DNA from: Nemertoderma westbladi
Taxonomy: Eukaryota; Xenacoelomorpha; Nemertodermatida; Nemertodermatidae
Direction: 5' to 3'
Assembly: GCA_032718475.1 (NCBI GenBank)
Contig: JAUCBJ010006406.1
Coordinates: 1-39,303 of the forward strand
DNA: 39,303 nucleotides
Made by a program: the position numbers and the translations under genes
Notes under the pieces: generated by a model
Database searches by the model: none
What the model was told of the DNA's origin: nothing
The model's input: the letters and a program-made list of their open reading frames with translations, nothing else
Shown: in pieces, positions 19,500 through 30,880 of the stretch
Layout of the letters: each line of letters begins with the position of its first letter
Numbering within the stretch: position 1 is the first letter of the stretch

Positions 19500-20540
19500 G
19501 TACTCATTACCGGTATATACTAGAAGGCCTCCGGGCCACAGCATTCTAGTGCAGAGTAATACGTCAACAGCGAACACTGAACGTGGCTGCGGTGCGTGTG
19601 GAGGATGAACACGCGTGTGTACCACTTCATCACAAAAAACCGCGACTTTTGCGGTGTTTTGAGAAGTTTCAGCATAAACGGGTGGTAAATTACAAAATGT
19701 ATGTAGATATTCATTCACCTTTTGAAATTTCGACCTTAGCGTTTGACTGGAAACCCAGACTGCTCTGTGGCTCTGTAAAGACGCAGCCTAACCTGAAGTG
19801 TATAGTTGGATCCTTGCCAAGTTAAGTTTCAGCTGAAGAATTACATATAACGAAATGGGGGGTGTTTTCAGACATTATTCCCCTACATGTCAAAAGACAG
19901 ACTGGAGATATGCAGAAGGTTATGCTCTTTGTAAAAACGCAGCCTTTGCAGTTGCTGCCAAGTTTCAGATCAAAAAGATTATAGCAACGAAATAGGATAA
20001 GGTTTTTACTTTCGATGGAAACGAATTTAGTTGCAATATAAATTTTATAATTGCGAACTTAGTTCTAACTAATAACGAATTTAGTTACAAGTTATGATAA
20101 TTCGAATGCATTTCTTTGTGGCTGCTGCCAATATATACGACAAAAAGATTGTATGTAGAATTAGACCTCATATAAAGAAACTAGGTCTAGGCCTAAACTG
20201 CTTAACCCTTTGTTGCACTTGATGCTTTTAAGCAACAGTTCTATTATCGGTCTTATCTCATATAAAAACGGCAGTGATTTTTTATGTCCTTTTATTTGAC
20301 TTTTTTTGTCATTTTTTTTTACGAATTATGCATAATGACTTTTGTTGTCCTTTTAATGACTTTTTATGTATGTATTTCTTCAAACTGTCAGACTGCTGAT
20401 TTCTGGACTGTCAGACAGTTGATTTCACTATGCCTGTGCCAAAACATTCCATGATTCCATGATTTATAGACTATGAGATAGATTTCCATATGCGCCTGTG
20501 GTAAAAAGACTCTATATTTAATAGTTTGTGGTTGTTGTCG
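19500..20540. repeat. Non-coding stretch with diverged ~180-bp repeats
   Basis: The order CTCTGTAAA-GACGCAGCC, then GCCAAGTTTCAG, then ACGAAAT occurs near 19760-19855 and again near 19920-19995. Weaker forms are at 19640-19700 and 20115-20150. The copies are strongly diverged. No frame is conserved between them, so they are probably remnants of an old tandem repeat. Confidence 0.4.
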
Positions 20541-20605
20541 ATAATAGATTACCACATGACGTAGCAAAACACTCATTTTATAGCCAAAAACAATTACCAA
20601 TTGAT

Positions 20606-21440
20606 GGAAAGGAGCAGGTTAAGGCCGAGTTTTCTAACCAAAACAATAAACAGTCACTTTACCAAATCAGGGAAAGGAGCAGGTTACAGAGACGGGATTT
20701 TCTAACCAAAACAATAAACGATCACTTAACTAATTGAGGGAAAGGAGCAGGTTACAGAGGCGGGATTTTCTAACCAAAACAATAAACGATCACTTAACTT
20801 ATTGAGGGAAAGGAGCAGGTTACAGAGGCGGAATTTTCTAACCAAAACAATAAACGATCACTTAACTAATTGAGGGAAAGAAGCAGGTTACAGAGGCGGG
20901 ATTTTCTAACCAAAACAATAAACGATCATTTAACTAATTGAGGGAAAGGGGCAGGTTACAGAGGCGGGCCTTTCTAACCAAAACAATAAACGGTCACTTT
21001 ATCAATTCAGGGAAAGGAGCAGGTTACAGAGGCGGGATTTTCTAACCAAAACAATAAACGATCATTTAACTAATTGAGGGAAAGGAGCAGCGGGCAGGTT
21101 ACAGAGGCGGGATTTTCTAACCAAAACAATAAACGATCATTTAACTAATTGAGGGAAAGGAGCAGGTTACAGAGACGGGATTTTCTAACCAAAACAATTA
21201 ACGATAACATTACCTATTGGGAGAAAGGAGCAGGTTACAGAGGCGGGATTTTCTAACCAAAACAATAAACGATAACATTACCAATTGAGGGAAAGGAGCA
21301 GGTTACAGAGGCGGGATTTTCTAACCAAAACAATAAACGATCACTTAACTAATTGAGGGAAAGGAGAAGGTTAAGGCCGGATTTTCTAACCAAAACAATA
21401 AACAGTGACTTTACCAAATTAGGGAAAGGAGCAGGTTATC
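20606..21440 (+). repeat. 68-bp minisatellite, about 13 units
   Basis: The unit starts AGGGAAAGGAGCAGGTTACA and continues GGCGGGATTTTCTAACCAAA, then ACAATAAACGATCACTTAAC. Spacing between successive AGGGAAAGG words is 68 bp (for example 20737 and 20805). One unit near 21090 has an extra CGGGCAGG. The first and last units are the most diverged. The same core is present singly in dispersed repeats at 33.8, 34.5, 35.0 and 37.3 kb. Confidence 0.92.
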
Positions 21441-22190
21441 CGTAACACTACTCAGACAGTAGTCATGATCCATTATTGATTATAAAACTAATACAGTAAT
21501 AGGCCTAAATTATGTGAAAGGTATATCCACATTTTCCACAATCCTGCAATCCAGTTTGGCCTATCAATTATTTAAAATTTATTAGCACAACCGGTAGGTC
21601 TACCATTACCGTATTTAAATGGTAGGCTACACAGTAGGCCTATAGCAGTACCGGTGCCGGTACCGGTACTAAAATACAGAAATACCTGCTTTATACCTAC
21701 ATCTGTACATACAATACAGCAAAATAGTGCTATATATACTAATACCGGTACTGATAGCCTGAGAGAACACCCTCAGTAGAGAAACCGGTAGCATGAAACC
21801 TAACTTTAGACTTTGGGAGGACATAAAAAATAAAAAAAAAGGACAAAAAAAGGATTTAAACGGACAATAAAAATTATTGCGTATAAAAACCATCAACCAA
21901 CCATTACTGCACCTTGTAGCTTATAGAAGGAAGAGGCTTGGGTGGGAGGTTTGTTGGGTGGGTGGGTTGTGAATTTTAGTTTATAGGTGTCTTTAGGTCG
22001 GCTTTTTTATTCCTGCGATAATTTTATGGTGCCAAAAAAAGTAATAACGTATTTTTTGTATATCATGCACCTATTTATTATTTTAGTTTAATTATTTAAT
22101 AAGTAAATAGGCTAATTATTGAATTAGGTAATTAAACTACTTAGGCAAATACAGTTTCGCAGGCAATTTATGTTTGGCATCGCATGGCAT
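21441..22190. other. Non-coding stretch rich in ACCGGT
   Basis: No gene is seen. Six or seven ACCGGT or GCCGGT palindromes cluster at 21585-21790, including a GTACCGGTGCCGGTACCGGT run at about 21650. TAGGCCTA occurs at 21500 and 21633. Confidence 0.5.
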
Positions 22191-22214
22191 CTACTCCCGT
22201 TGGGGGAGTAAATG

Positions 22215-23243
22215 TGTTGCAGTCACCACAGGGGAGTAGATCTTGAGCATTGGGGTGTAGATGTAATGCAGCCACCGTTGAGGAGTAGATGTGGTGCAGC
22301 CGCCATTGAGGAGTAGATGTGGTGCAGCCACCATTGAGGAGTAGATGTGGTGCAGCCGCCATTGTGGAGTAGATGTGGTGCAGCCACCATTGAGGAGTAG
22401 ATGTGGTGCAGCCACCATTGAGGAGTAGATGTGGTGCAGCCACCATTGAGGAGTAGATGTGGTGCAGCCGCCATTGAGGAGTAGATGTGGTGCAGCCACC
22501 ATTGAGGAGTAGATGTGGTGCAGCCACCGTTGAGGAGTAGATGTGGTGCAGCCACCATTGAGGAGTAGATGTGGTGCAGCCACCATTGAGGAGTAGATGT
22601 GGTGCAGCCACCATTGAGGAGTAGATGTGGTGCAGCCACCATTGAGGAGTAGATGTGGTGCAGCCACCATTGAGGAGTAGATGTGGTGCAGCCGCCATTG
22701 AGGAGTAGATGTGGTGCAGCCACCATTGAGGAGTAGATGTGGTGCAGCCACCGTTGAGGAGTAGATGTGGTGCAGCCACCATTGAGGAGTAGATGTGGTG
22801 CAGCCACCATTGAGGAGTAGATGTGGTGCAGCCGCCATTGAGGAGTAGATGTGGTGCAGCCACCATTGAGGAGTAGATGTGGTGCAGCCACCGTTGAGGA
22901 GTAGATGTGGTGCAGCCACCATTGAGGAGTAGATGTGGTGCAGCCACCATTGAGGAGTAGATGTGGTGCAGCCACCATTGAGGAGTAGATGTGGTGCAGC
23001 CACCATTGAGGAGTAGATGTGGTGCAGCCACCATTGAGGAGTAGATGTGGTGCAGCCACCATTGAGGAGTAGATGTGGTGCAGCCACCATTGAGGAGTAG
23101 ATGTGGTGCAGCCACCATTGAGGAGTAGATGTGGTGCAGCCACCATTGAGGAGTAGATGTGGTGCAGCCACCATTGAGGAGTAGATGTGGTGCAGCCACC
23201 ATTGAGGAGTAGATGTGGTGCAGCCACCATTGGGGAGTAGATG
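22215..23243 (-). repeat. 28-bp minisatellite, about 36 units
   Basis: The plus-strand unit is GAGGAGTAGATGTGGTGCAG followed by CCACCATT. Units vary almost only at two sites: CCACC or CCGCC, and CATT or CGTT. Because 28 is not a multiple of three and the unit has no stop codon on the minus strand, all three minus frames stay open for about 1 kb. Each encodes the same 28-residue repeat in a different phase. The high homogeneity indicates recent expansion or ongoing homogenisation. Confidence 0.95.
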
Positions 23244-23756
23244 TGGTGCATTTTTAAGTATTAACCACCCCAACCATAATACACAGCTATTTTATATTAT
23301 ACTGTAGCAGTGTAACGATTGCACACTAATCGCAGGACACCTAGCTTGATTCTCATCAGAAACCCTTAGTGCGTAGAAAAATAGCTCGATTAAAGTTCCG
23401 ATTTTTAAATATCATCTGTAATACAATATTTAAGACACATATAGGGGATAAAAACATAGGGGATATTTAGTATCCCGGGTGGAATCTTTCTAAAGTGGAT
23501 ATACAGTAGAGCAGTTGAAAATATATGAAAAACGGATGGATACCATATGAAATTTAGACCTCTTTCGTCACCTGAAGACCATAAGTTCTTTCAACTATAC
23601 CTTTATACCTTAGAACTACAGTACCAGCAATGCTATGAATTATAAGAGTACACTAGAAGACGTTCTCCCAACAGATCAGTCCACCGTCGATTAACGCGTG
23701 GCCCTGTCCACGTTATGTGAATATTTTAAAGAAAACAACATCTTAAAAAAATATAT
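23244..23756. other. Non-coding stretch, nothing recognised
   Basis: No gene, repeat boundary or structured RNA is visible. The sequence is AT-rich with only short frames. Confidence 0.4.
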
Positions 23757-24912
23757 TTTTAGGAGTAGGAGTAGTTTAGGTAGTAATTTCGACCCTGGTT
23801 CCGACATCCTAATTCCTTCTATAAATATTTTGTATTAGGTAGTTCTTATTACTATTTGTATAGAAAATGTTCCAGAACATGTTAGCAACAATTATTTTTT
23901 GTTCCATAACATTTTTAAGAAAAAATCTGGATTCTATTTAAAACGCATCGGATCGTTCTACTGTAAAACGTGTTTAAAATCAATAAAAAAAAATTTGTAA
24001 TAACTATTTACAGACTTGTGTGTAAAGTAGCACTTTTACAGTGTGATGATACGAGTGGCTTTGTTACACGAACGAACCTTAGTGCGTGAGTGAAAATAAA
24101 GCCACGAGGATCAGAACACTGTAAAGTACTTTGCAACAAGTATGTATGTAGTTTTATTCCAAAATTTTAACATTACGAAATGATTGTACATATACATTAT
24201 AAGTGAAAGAAACTGCACAAATTATATTAGTTGCTGTATAAATAAATGCAAAAATGACATAAATTATGTTATAAATAAGTTAGCTTATATTTATGGTGGC
24301 TTTTGGAGCCATATGTTATAATAATATAGCTAGGCCCTACTGATTATTAATAGTTATACCCCGCCTACTGATAGGTAATGAGTAGGCCTATCTGGCTGTC
24401 AGGCAAATTTCCACCTATTGTTTACGTGGTATCCAATGACGGCGTTAAGTAATGTCCCCTTTAGTGGACATTACTTATTACTTAACGCCGTCATGGGTTA
24501 CCACGTAAACAATAACACCAAATACAATACTAAATGTACAGGCCAATACAATGCTGTAATGTCCTCTAAAGTTGTAAAGTGCTAAATAACAACTCGCTGT
24601 TAATACTAACGGCATTGAGTGTTACAATTTTAGAATAAATTGTTTTTATTGATTTTAAACACGTTTTAGAACGATGCCATGCGCTTTAAATAGAATCCAG
24701 ATTTTTTCTATAAAATGTTCTAGAACAAATTATATTTCTTCTAGAACATAATTTTTTGCTAAAATTAATAGCTAACATGTTCTGGAACATTATCTATACA
24801 AATAGTAATAAGAACTAGCTACTACAAAATATTTATAGAAGGAAGTAGGATATCGGAACCAAGGTCGAAATTACTACCTAAACCTACCTAAAACACTACC
24901 CTACCTACCATA
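23757..24912. mobile_element. Long-TIR element of about 1.15 kb (non-autonomous)
   Basis: The left arm, about 23760-24010, and right arm, about 24615-24910, are inverted copies with many substitutions. They share TTTAGGTAGTAATTTCGACC near the ends, then CCTTCTATAAATATTTTGTA, AATGTTCCAGAACA-type palindromes and CTGGATTCTATTTAAA. The ends are (TAGG)-rich and no clear TSD can be picked. The centre has two further hairpins (about 24030-24140 and 24417-24513). There is no coding capacity. The arms resemble those of 9742-10531 in carrying TGTTCTAGAACA words, but the rest of the sequence differs. Confidence 0.7.
24417..24513. repeat. Near-perfect long palindrome
   Basis: Arms of about 41 and 48 bp (ATTGTTTACGTGGTA... 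and its complement, including GACGGCGTTAAGTAATGTCC) flank a loop of about 8 bases. The right arm has an extra TTACTTA-type insertion. It sits inside the element at 23757-24912 and may be a nested MITE folded on itself. Confidence 0.85.
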
Positions 24913-25104
24913 AAATTTGTTATTTTGCTTAATGAGGAGGCTTTATTTACGTCCATTGACCATATTGCAGAAAATGAAAATTTATAGAACTCTCCCCACA
25001 TATCAAAATATCAAATATTGTCATTCGAAAATTCGGCCTTCAGTTATTTGCAGTACTGACACGTTTGCTACTGTAGATGCTAGGCCTTTACTCTTTAGTA
25101 CTGT

Positions 25105-25683
25105 TAGTACGGGCTCTGGCGGCGTTAAGCGCAATACCTTCGGTAAATTAACGAGACTATTATTTTTGGATGGAGGACCATGTTAGACGTCAGAACACAG
25201 TTGGTGATCGGTATAGCTAATTTGCATTCTAGAACTACAGGCCAAAAACAAGCTAGCTAGCCGACCCCTACCTAACTCTATGTTGGGCCGTCTGGTTGAA
25301 TATAAATGCAATCATTTTTTTCAAATGAACATTTTTCTTATAGAGGGAAGACCGGCGATTAATTTAAATACAAATATATCGCCACTTTTATTTTTTAAAT
25401 GCGATAAATTTACATGAGAACAAAATACATTCACTTTTTTTAAGAATTCAACATTTACATTAACTGCCATAAAATGTAGCTACTTTGGTTTAACACGTTC
25501 AAATATGTATCAAAATTTGCGCTAATTATTTCTGCATTCACCCATGCAACTCATTTTGGATGAGTACTAAATCCTCCTAGTCAATTAGCCCGATTATTAT
25601 CGGGGAAACGATAATCAGAGAATTTTCAGAGAAAGTATACTCTCTGACATTTGGAAATATTTACTACAGTTACTAAGGTAACT
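25105..25683 (+). repeat. 580-bp repeat, copy A (inverted copy at 32246-32822)
   Basis: It starts TAGTACGGGCTCTGGCGGCG and ends near ACAGTTACTAAGGTAACT. The complement is at 32246-32822 with only scattered differences by eye (for example CCGTCTGG versus CCCTCTGG). The inner end is a palindrome of the GTTGCCTAGCAAC type. It has no coding frame. It could be a dispersed MITE or one terminal inverted repeat of a 7.7-kb unit. Confidence 0.85.
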
Positions 25684-26359
25684 AACTATTCTGTGAACGG
25701 CACTCCATTACACGTTCGTGGGGCCTTCGCGCAGCACGAGGTCCAGTTATGAGATACAAATTAAAATTAAGCGACTGTATCACAAAATCAGGTTTTGAGA
25801 AATTTACCCACACCACCAATCAATCAAAGAAAGGGGGACAGTACGTGTTCACCCCTTTTAATCCCCCCCCCCCCCCCACCCTTCTCAACCACCAATACAT
25901 AACCGTGACATCTACCACCCTTTGGTTTAACACGTTCAAATATGTATCAAAATTTGCGCTAATTATTTCTGCATTCACCCATGCAACTCATTTTGGATGA
26001 GTACTAAATCCTCCTAGTCAATTAGCCCGATTATTATCGGGGAAACGATAATCAGAGAATTTTCAGAGAAAGTATACTCTCTGACATTTGGAAATATTTA
26101 CTACAGTTACTAAGGTAACTAACTATTCTGTGAACGGCACTCCATTACACGTTCGTGGGGCCTTCGCGCAGCACGAGGTCCAGTTATGAGATACAAATTA
26201 AAATTAAGCGACTGTATCACAAAATCAGGTTTTGAGAAATTTACCCACACCACCAATCAATCAAAGAAAGGGGGACAGTACGTGTTCACCCCTTTTAATC
26301 CCCCCCCCCCCCCCCCACCCTTCTCAACCACCAATACATAACCGTGACATCTACCACCC
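25484..26359 (+). repeat. 437-bp tandem duplication
   Basis: Copy 1 is 25484-25920 and copy 2 is 25921-26359. They are practically identical, apart from a 2-base difference in the poly-C tract (15 versus 17 C). The unit contains the inner part of the 580-bp repeat plus about 240 bp of flank, including CGTGGGGCCTTCGCGCAGCA. It is very recent, or else an assembly duplication. Confidence 0.92.
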
Positions 26360-28430
26360 ACGGAAGGGTAGAACGAACTTATTTCCAATCGCACGTTAAA
26401 TATGCAAAGCCAGGTGGTGTATATGAATATAATCAACGCCGTACTCGTCTTAATTATTATAAGCGTCGTTCAATCGTTGCGCTCGTCCAGAGTAAGTCCC
26501 CCCCCCCCCCCCCCCCCCCTATCAGAAAGATTTACTCAACAAAAAATAGTGTAAATAAATAAACAACTACAAGGATAAGAGGTCATGTGTAGGAAAGCTA
26601 ATCAGACGATACCTTTACTAATATATTGAGCTGCATTGATCTATACATAGTAATGTTGGGTGATGGGGGGGGGGGGGGGGGGGGGGGTGAGGGGTAGGGG
26701 GTGTCTGGGTGGGTTGTTAGTATTAGGGTGCACAATATCGACGCACGCGCAGGAATGTGTTGATGTTTAATAGCACCGCATTCCCGCGTTAGAAAGCATC
26801 CCCAATTGGAATAAATAAATAAATTAAACGCGTTTCGTTATGTTCCTCGACTTATATTATTCTCTCCACGGACGAGTTATTAGCTGCTAGACAGGTAGAC
26901 CTAGTCCCCCACAACAACGGTCATACCTTCAATCAATCAATCAATTGAGCTCATATGAGCTCGTATATTAGTTTTATTTATAAATTGAAATCTCACGAAT
27001 TAATAGGCCTATTAGCTGATTAGTGAACTATCATATGTTAGACCATATATATATATTATATATTGGACCTTATCAAAATAGCGGTTGTACTGGGGCGGTA
27101 TATGTTGTTCTCTAACCCACTGCAAGCGCATTTGAGGGGCCGGTATGTTTTAATAACTTCTGGTACAACGGGATGCAGTATTACAGCGCCAAGTAGATTT
27201 AATCTGATCAGAATATTCCGGACGCTAAGTTCATGTCATTCCCGATAAGTCGGGACTTTACAAAACTCGTGGATAAAACCGCGTGTAGCAGAGAGCAGAT
27301 AAATTGGGTTGAATTGCAAAACAGAATAATATGGAACTGTAAGTGGAACTGCGGCGATTTGGGTTTTTTTGTTATGGTGAATAGTCAGCCTGTCCGCGAT
27401 ATGTTCAGCTGCCCTTTTTAATGGGTTGCAGGTACAAATGAAATACACATTGCAGTTACTAAAATAAAAGTGGCGCTTATTATTGTACATTTACAACAAC
27501 AATTATATAAATGCAATATGCCTGATCCCTATTAACGTACTTTGTACCGCCAATTCTGTAATTCAATAACGCAAAGCCGCGTTTACTGTACAGCAGCACG
27601 TAATATATTTGATACTTATTATACTAACTAAACTAACAAACCGCAAGGCCTACTTACCGAAATAAATTAACTTTCAGTTAAATACAATATACTTGTTTGC
27701 TCTGTAAAAATTTTAATTAAAAACAATCCTGCCATTTAATATACCTAATTAGCATGGTTGCGTAAGCAGTATGAATTGGAATGAAATTGTGAAATAATTT
27801 ATTTAAACTATTATGTACATTTAGATTAAATAATAATACAGTAAGTTGGCCTACAGAAATAAACATTGATATTCGGAACAGTAAAACAATTACTTATTTC
27901 ATTCATTCAACTAACCAGAGAGACTCATAGCTCCAGTGAATATTAACATCCCGACGTTACTTTAGTAATAATATTAATGTCATTGAACCCGATACACACA
28001 CACCTCCAATCAGCCAGTTCAATGGAGAGTGAGTGAATGGATGGCTACTAGCAGCAGCAGCAGTCTGCCTCTTACAAGCAAGGCTGACTGAATACCTCAA
28101 GTGTTGCTGGGAATCAAGCCAACTTGGATGTTAACCAATAAATGAGCAGTATTTAATGAGAATACATTTTTTATGCCGGTTTAATTACTTTAGATCAATT
28201 AAAGACACGATTATTAAAGCAAATCACTTGAACTAATTAAAAACTATAATAGAATGGAGTATGCGGATTACATCTGTATATTTTTTAAGTATAATTATTG
28301 AAGTCTTATACTGTAAAACAATTAATTTCCTTTAAAAGGCAGGTTGAAAATGGTGTTTTTACCGTAATCAACTTAATTAACTAATTAACTGCTATTATCT
28401 TAGCTTCTCGAAGGCCACACGGAAATTCTA
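26360..28430. other. Non-coding stretch with homopolymer tracts
   Basis: Poly-C at 26498-26519 and poly-G at 26665-26687 lie only 150 bp apart with opposite bases. (TCAA)n occurs at 26930-26945 and TATATA at 27045. Short frames at 27063-27490 show no recognisable motif. Simple (AGC)n occurs at 28050. I see no gene. Confidence 0.45.
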
Positions 28431-28439
28431 CTTGGAAAA

Positions 28440-28620
28440 TTTCTAAACTTTTGCCAAACAACATGTGTACCAAGTTTGGATAGATTTCATCAAAGATTGG
28501 CCGAGTTATTAACGTTTAAAATTGAACACGACAGAACGACAGAACGACAGAACGACAGAACGACAGGTTGATTAATGGTACCACTACGCTAAGGCTCACT
28601 CACTTCGTGGCTCGCCCCAC
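28440..28620 (+). repeat. LINE-type 3' tail remnant with 8-bp repeat
   Basis: The text ACCAAGTTTGGATAGATTTC, then GGCCGAGTTATTAACG, then about four and a half copies of ACGACAGA (28527-28567) is the usual 3' end of RTE-like LINEs and their SINEs. These have a caagtttgg...gagttat...acagacagac order. It continues with CGCTAAGGCTC...CGTGGCTCGCCCCACAT, shared with 34177-34212. Confidence 0.5.
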
Positions 28621-28689
28621 ATGTATTACCTGGCGTTGTGTAGTTTCTAGGCGACTGACTGTATACACTAAACACGCAGGCACAATCGT

Positions 28690-29124
28690 TATATTGAACG
28701 TTATAGAACGTTATATTGAATTGATGTTAGAGAAGTATGTGTGCTCACTGTATTCAACCAAACAAGAACAACATTGGACTGTCAATGAGCTTAGATACCA
28801 GATTTTTAATTTGCACTGCCTAAAGAAACATACAGTAGATGCCATGACTTGTCAGCAATGCCCCCTTGTAAAAGAGTACTTAGTCTCCATATAAAACGAG
28901 CCAACTATGTTGCTTACCTCTGGAAAGCATCACTAAATAATATTATCGCGATAAATAGATTCACAGATCATGGCTGGAATGATGATGGATCCATCCAGAG
29001 GTCGGATGAGTATTTCCCTGATGACATCAGCAATATATTGATAAATTGTGACGAGGAACAAGAAGGCGGCAAAGATAGTGGCGAAGATAGTGAAACGAGC
29101 GATGAGGATGAAGCAAGTGATTAG
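28690..29124 (+). pseudogene. Fragment of a transposon-associated protein (frame broken)
   Basis: The plus frame to about 28855 gives EKYVCSLYSTKQEQHWTVNE and LRYQIFNLHC. A frameshift there leads into PPCKRVLSLHIKRANYVAYL, then HGWNDDGSIQ, and an acidic tail (DEEQEGGKDSGEDSETSDED) to a stop at 29122-29124. The order VNELRY..F, LPP....L..HI.RANY....W, then HGW is one I recognise from uncharacterised proteins that occur in many copies in cnidarian, echinoderm and arthropod genomes, often next to transposons. The function is unknown. Only the C-terminal part is here, so it is a remnant. Confidence 0.55.
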
Positions 29125-29508
29125 TTTAGGACAACTTTCATGATTCATTTGGCAATATTGCCAATGCATTTACATTATACTGTATTAGTAGTAATATTGT
29201 ATATTATATTTATTGATAATTACTAAAATTAAATAGTTAAATAAGCACCAAAGTTCTGGCGACAAGGCAAAAAGGCTCTGCAAATCTGATTGCACTACCG
29301 GATGCTAAACTTGCTACGTATATGTGGAGACATACTGTAGGACAGTGAAGTAGAACATGATGTTCGTCCTGTACGAGTTGTCGCACTGACAGACTAATGA
29401 AGAATTCTAATGAAGAATTAAGTAACTTATAACCAGGAGTGTTTGCATTCTTACATAATTTGAATATACAGTGGAAAGGAATATCCGTCCATATCTATGT
29501 TCTTAAGC

Positions 29509-29520
29509 ATTTATGTAATA
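29509..29520 (+). repeat. Target-site duplication, 5' copy (LINE copy 2)
   Basis: ATTTATGTAATA is repeated exactly at 31599-31610, right after the TAG tail of LINE copy 2. Confidence 0.88.
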
Positions 29521-29521
29521 C

Positions 29522-30880
29522 TGCTATATTGCCTTTACAGAAGCAGTTAAGTTAGCAGCTGCAGAAACAGTTCCTGTATACCCTCGAAACAGGAAAAGGG
29601 CCCCCTGGACTGACAACAAAATTCAAAAGTGCCGAAATGACCTTCATAAGGCGCAGAAAGAGTCCCGACTCAAACAGACTACAGCAGCCAAGAATGTAGT
29701 TAAGGCTGCATCTAGGTCCCTGAACAGGCAGTACTCTGTTAATCTACAGGAGCTAATAAACCAACAGGTTGATGCCATCAATGATGCTGACGACAGCAGG
29801 CAATCATCCCAGGCATGGAAATCGATCAATCTGCTTACTGGGCGGAAAAGCCAACCAACCACCAAGGTTAAGGCTGAATCACCAGCCGATCGCCTCAATG
29901 GTTGGAAAGCCCACTTTGAAAAGCTCCTCAATAATGACACGGTATTGCCTGATAACTTTATAGAAGTAAAAGTGTCTGAGTCTGTACTCCCAGATATTCC
30001 CATTGGCGATATCTCCTTTGCAGAAGTGAAGGCTGCTGCAAAGAGCATTAAGACCAATCGTGCCAGTGGAGTAGATGGTGTTCCCCCTGAGGTCTTTAAA
30101 ATACCTGAGTGTTTAAAGCTCATCTATCCCATCATAGTAGACATGTACCGAACAACAAGAGTCCCACAAGAAATTAAAACAAATAAGTTGGTGCCAGTTC
30201 CCAAGAAGGGCAACCTAACACTCTATGGTTCTTTTCGGGGAATCTCATTGATCTCGATTGCTGCAAAGCTATACAATAGGATTCTATTAAATCGCATCAG
30301 GGATCCCATTGAGAGACTGCTCCGGGGAAATCAGAATGGGTTCCGTAAAGGTCGTGGGACCATGGAGCCCATTTTGGCACTTAGAAGGATAATTGAAGAA
30401 TTATCAAAAAAGAAAGACAGGCATCTGGCTGTTATCTTTGTTGACTTCTTCAAGGCCTTTGATTCAGTCTCTCGCTCACGTATGTTCAGCATACTTTCAT
30501 TATATGGGATTCCTGATGAAATTATTGCAGCAATCAGATCAGTATACGATGGTTCGACAACATTTGTGTCTACTGTTGACGGTGACACAGAACCATTTGA
30601 AGTGTTATGGGGCGTCCTCCAAGGAGACACACTTGCACCATTCTTGTTCATTATTGTGGTTGACTATGTTCTACGCATGTCCTTAGATCATCATAATGAT
30701 GATGGGGTGATGATAACTCCACCTACTGGCTCCAGAAGTCGAGGAAATCCTGCCAAGTACCTAACTGATCTAGACTTTGCTGATGACTTAGGAGTACTCT
30801 CAGAATCATTAGAGGGAGCCCAACGGCTCCTCAGCTCATTAGAACATGCTGCTTCTAGTGTTGGTTGGTCTTTTTATTAA
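29522..30880 (+). pseudogene. LINE copy 2: linker and reverse transcriptase
   Basis: One frame is open from the truncation point to 30880. It includes the endonuclease-RT linker, RASGVDGVPPEVFK, FRGISLI, NGFRKGRGT, motif A VIFVDFFKAFDSVSR, motif B GVLQGDTLAPFLFIIV and motif C LDFADDL, with all catalytic Asps in place. The frame then runs into a stop after SVGWSFY, while the neighbouring frame carries the continuing text NSRKTKILTVNFES. It has no start codon or endonuclease of its own, so it is not expected to be functional. Confidence 0.93.

Noticed and set aside
20277-21880. TIR pair made of the TTTTTATGTCCTTTT-like text at 20.3 kb and its loose complement at 21.83 kb
   Set aside because: The match is mostly T-rich low complexity with few specific positions.
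22168-23273. Three overlapping minus-strand ORFs of about 340-360 codons
   Set aside because: They are the 28-bp minisatellite read in three phases. Equal openness of all frames shows there is no coding constraint.
27063-27490. Short ORFs as exons of an unknown gene
   Set aside because: There is no recognisable motif, no splice-site pairing I can support and no conserved reading frame.
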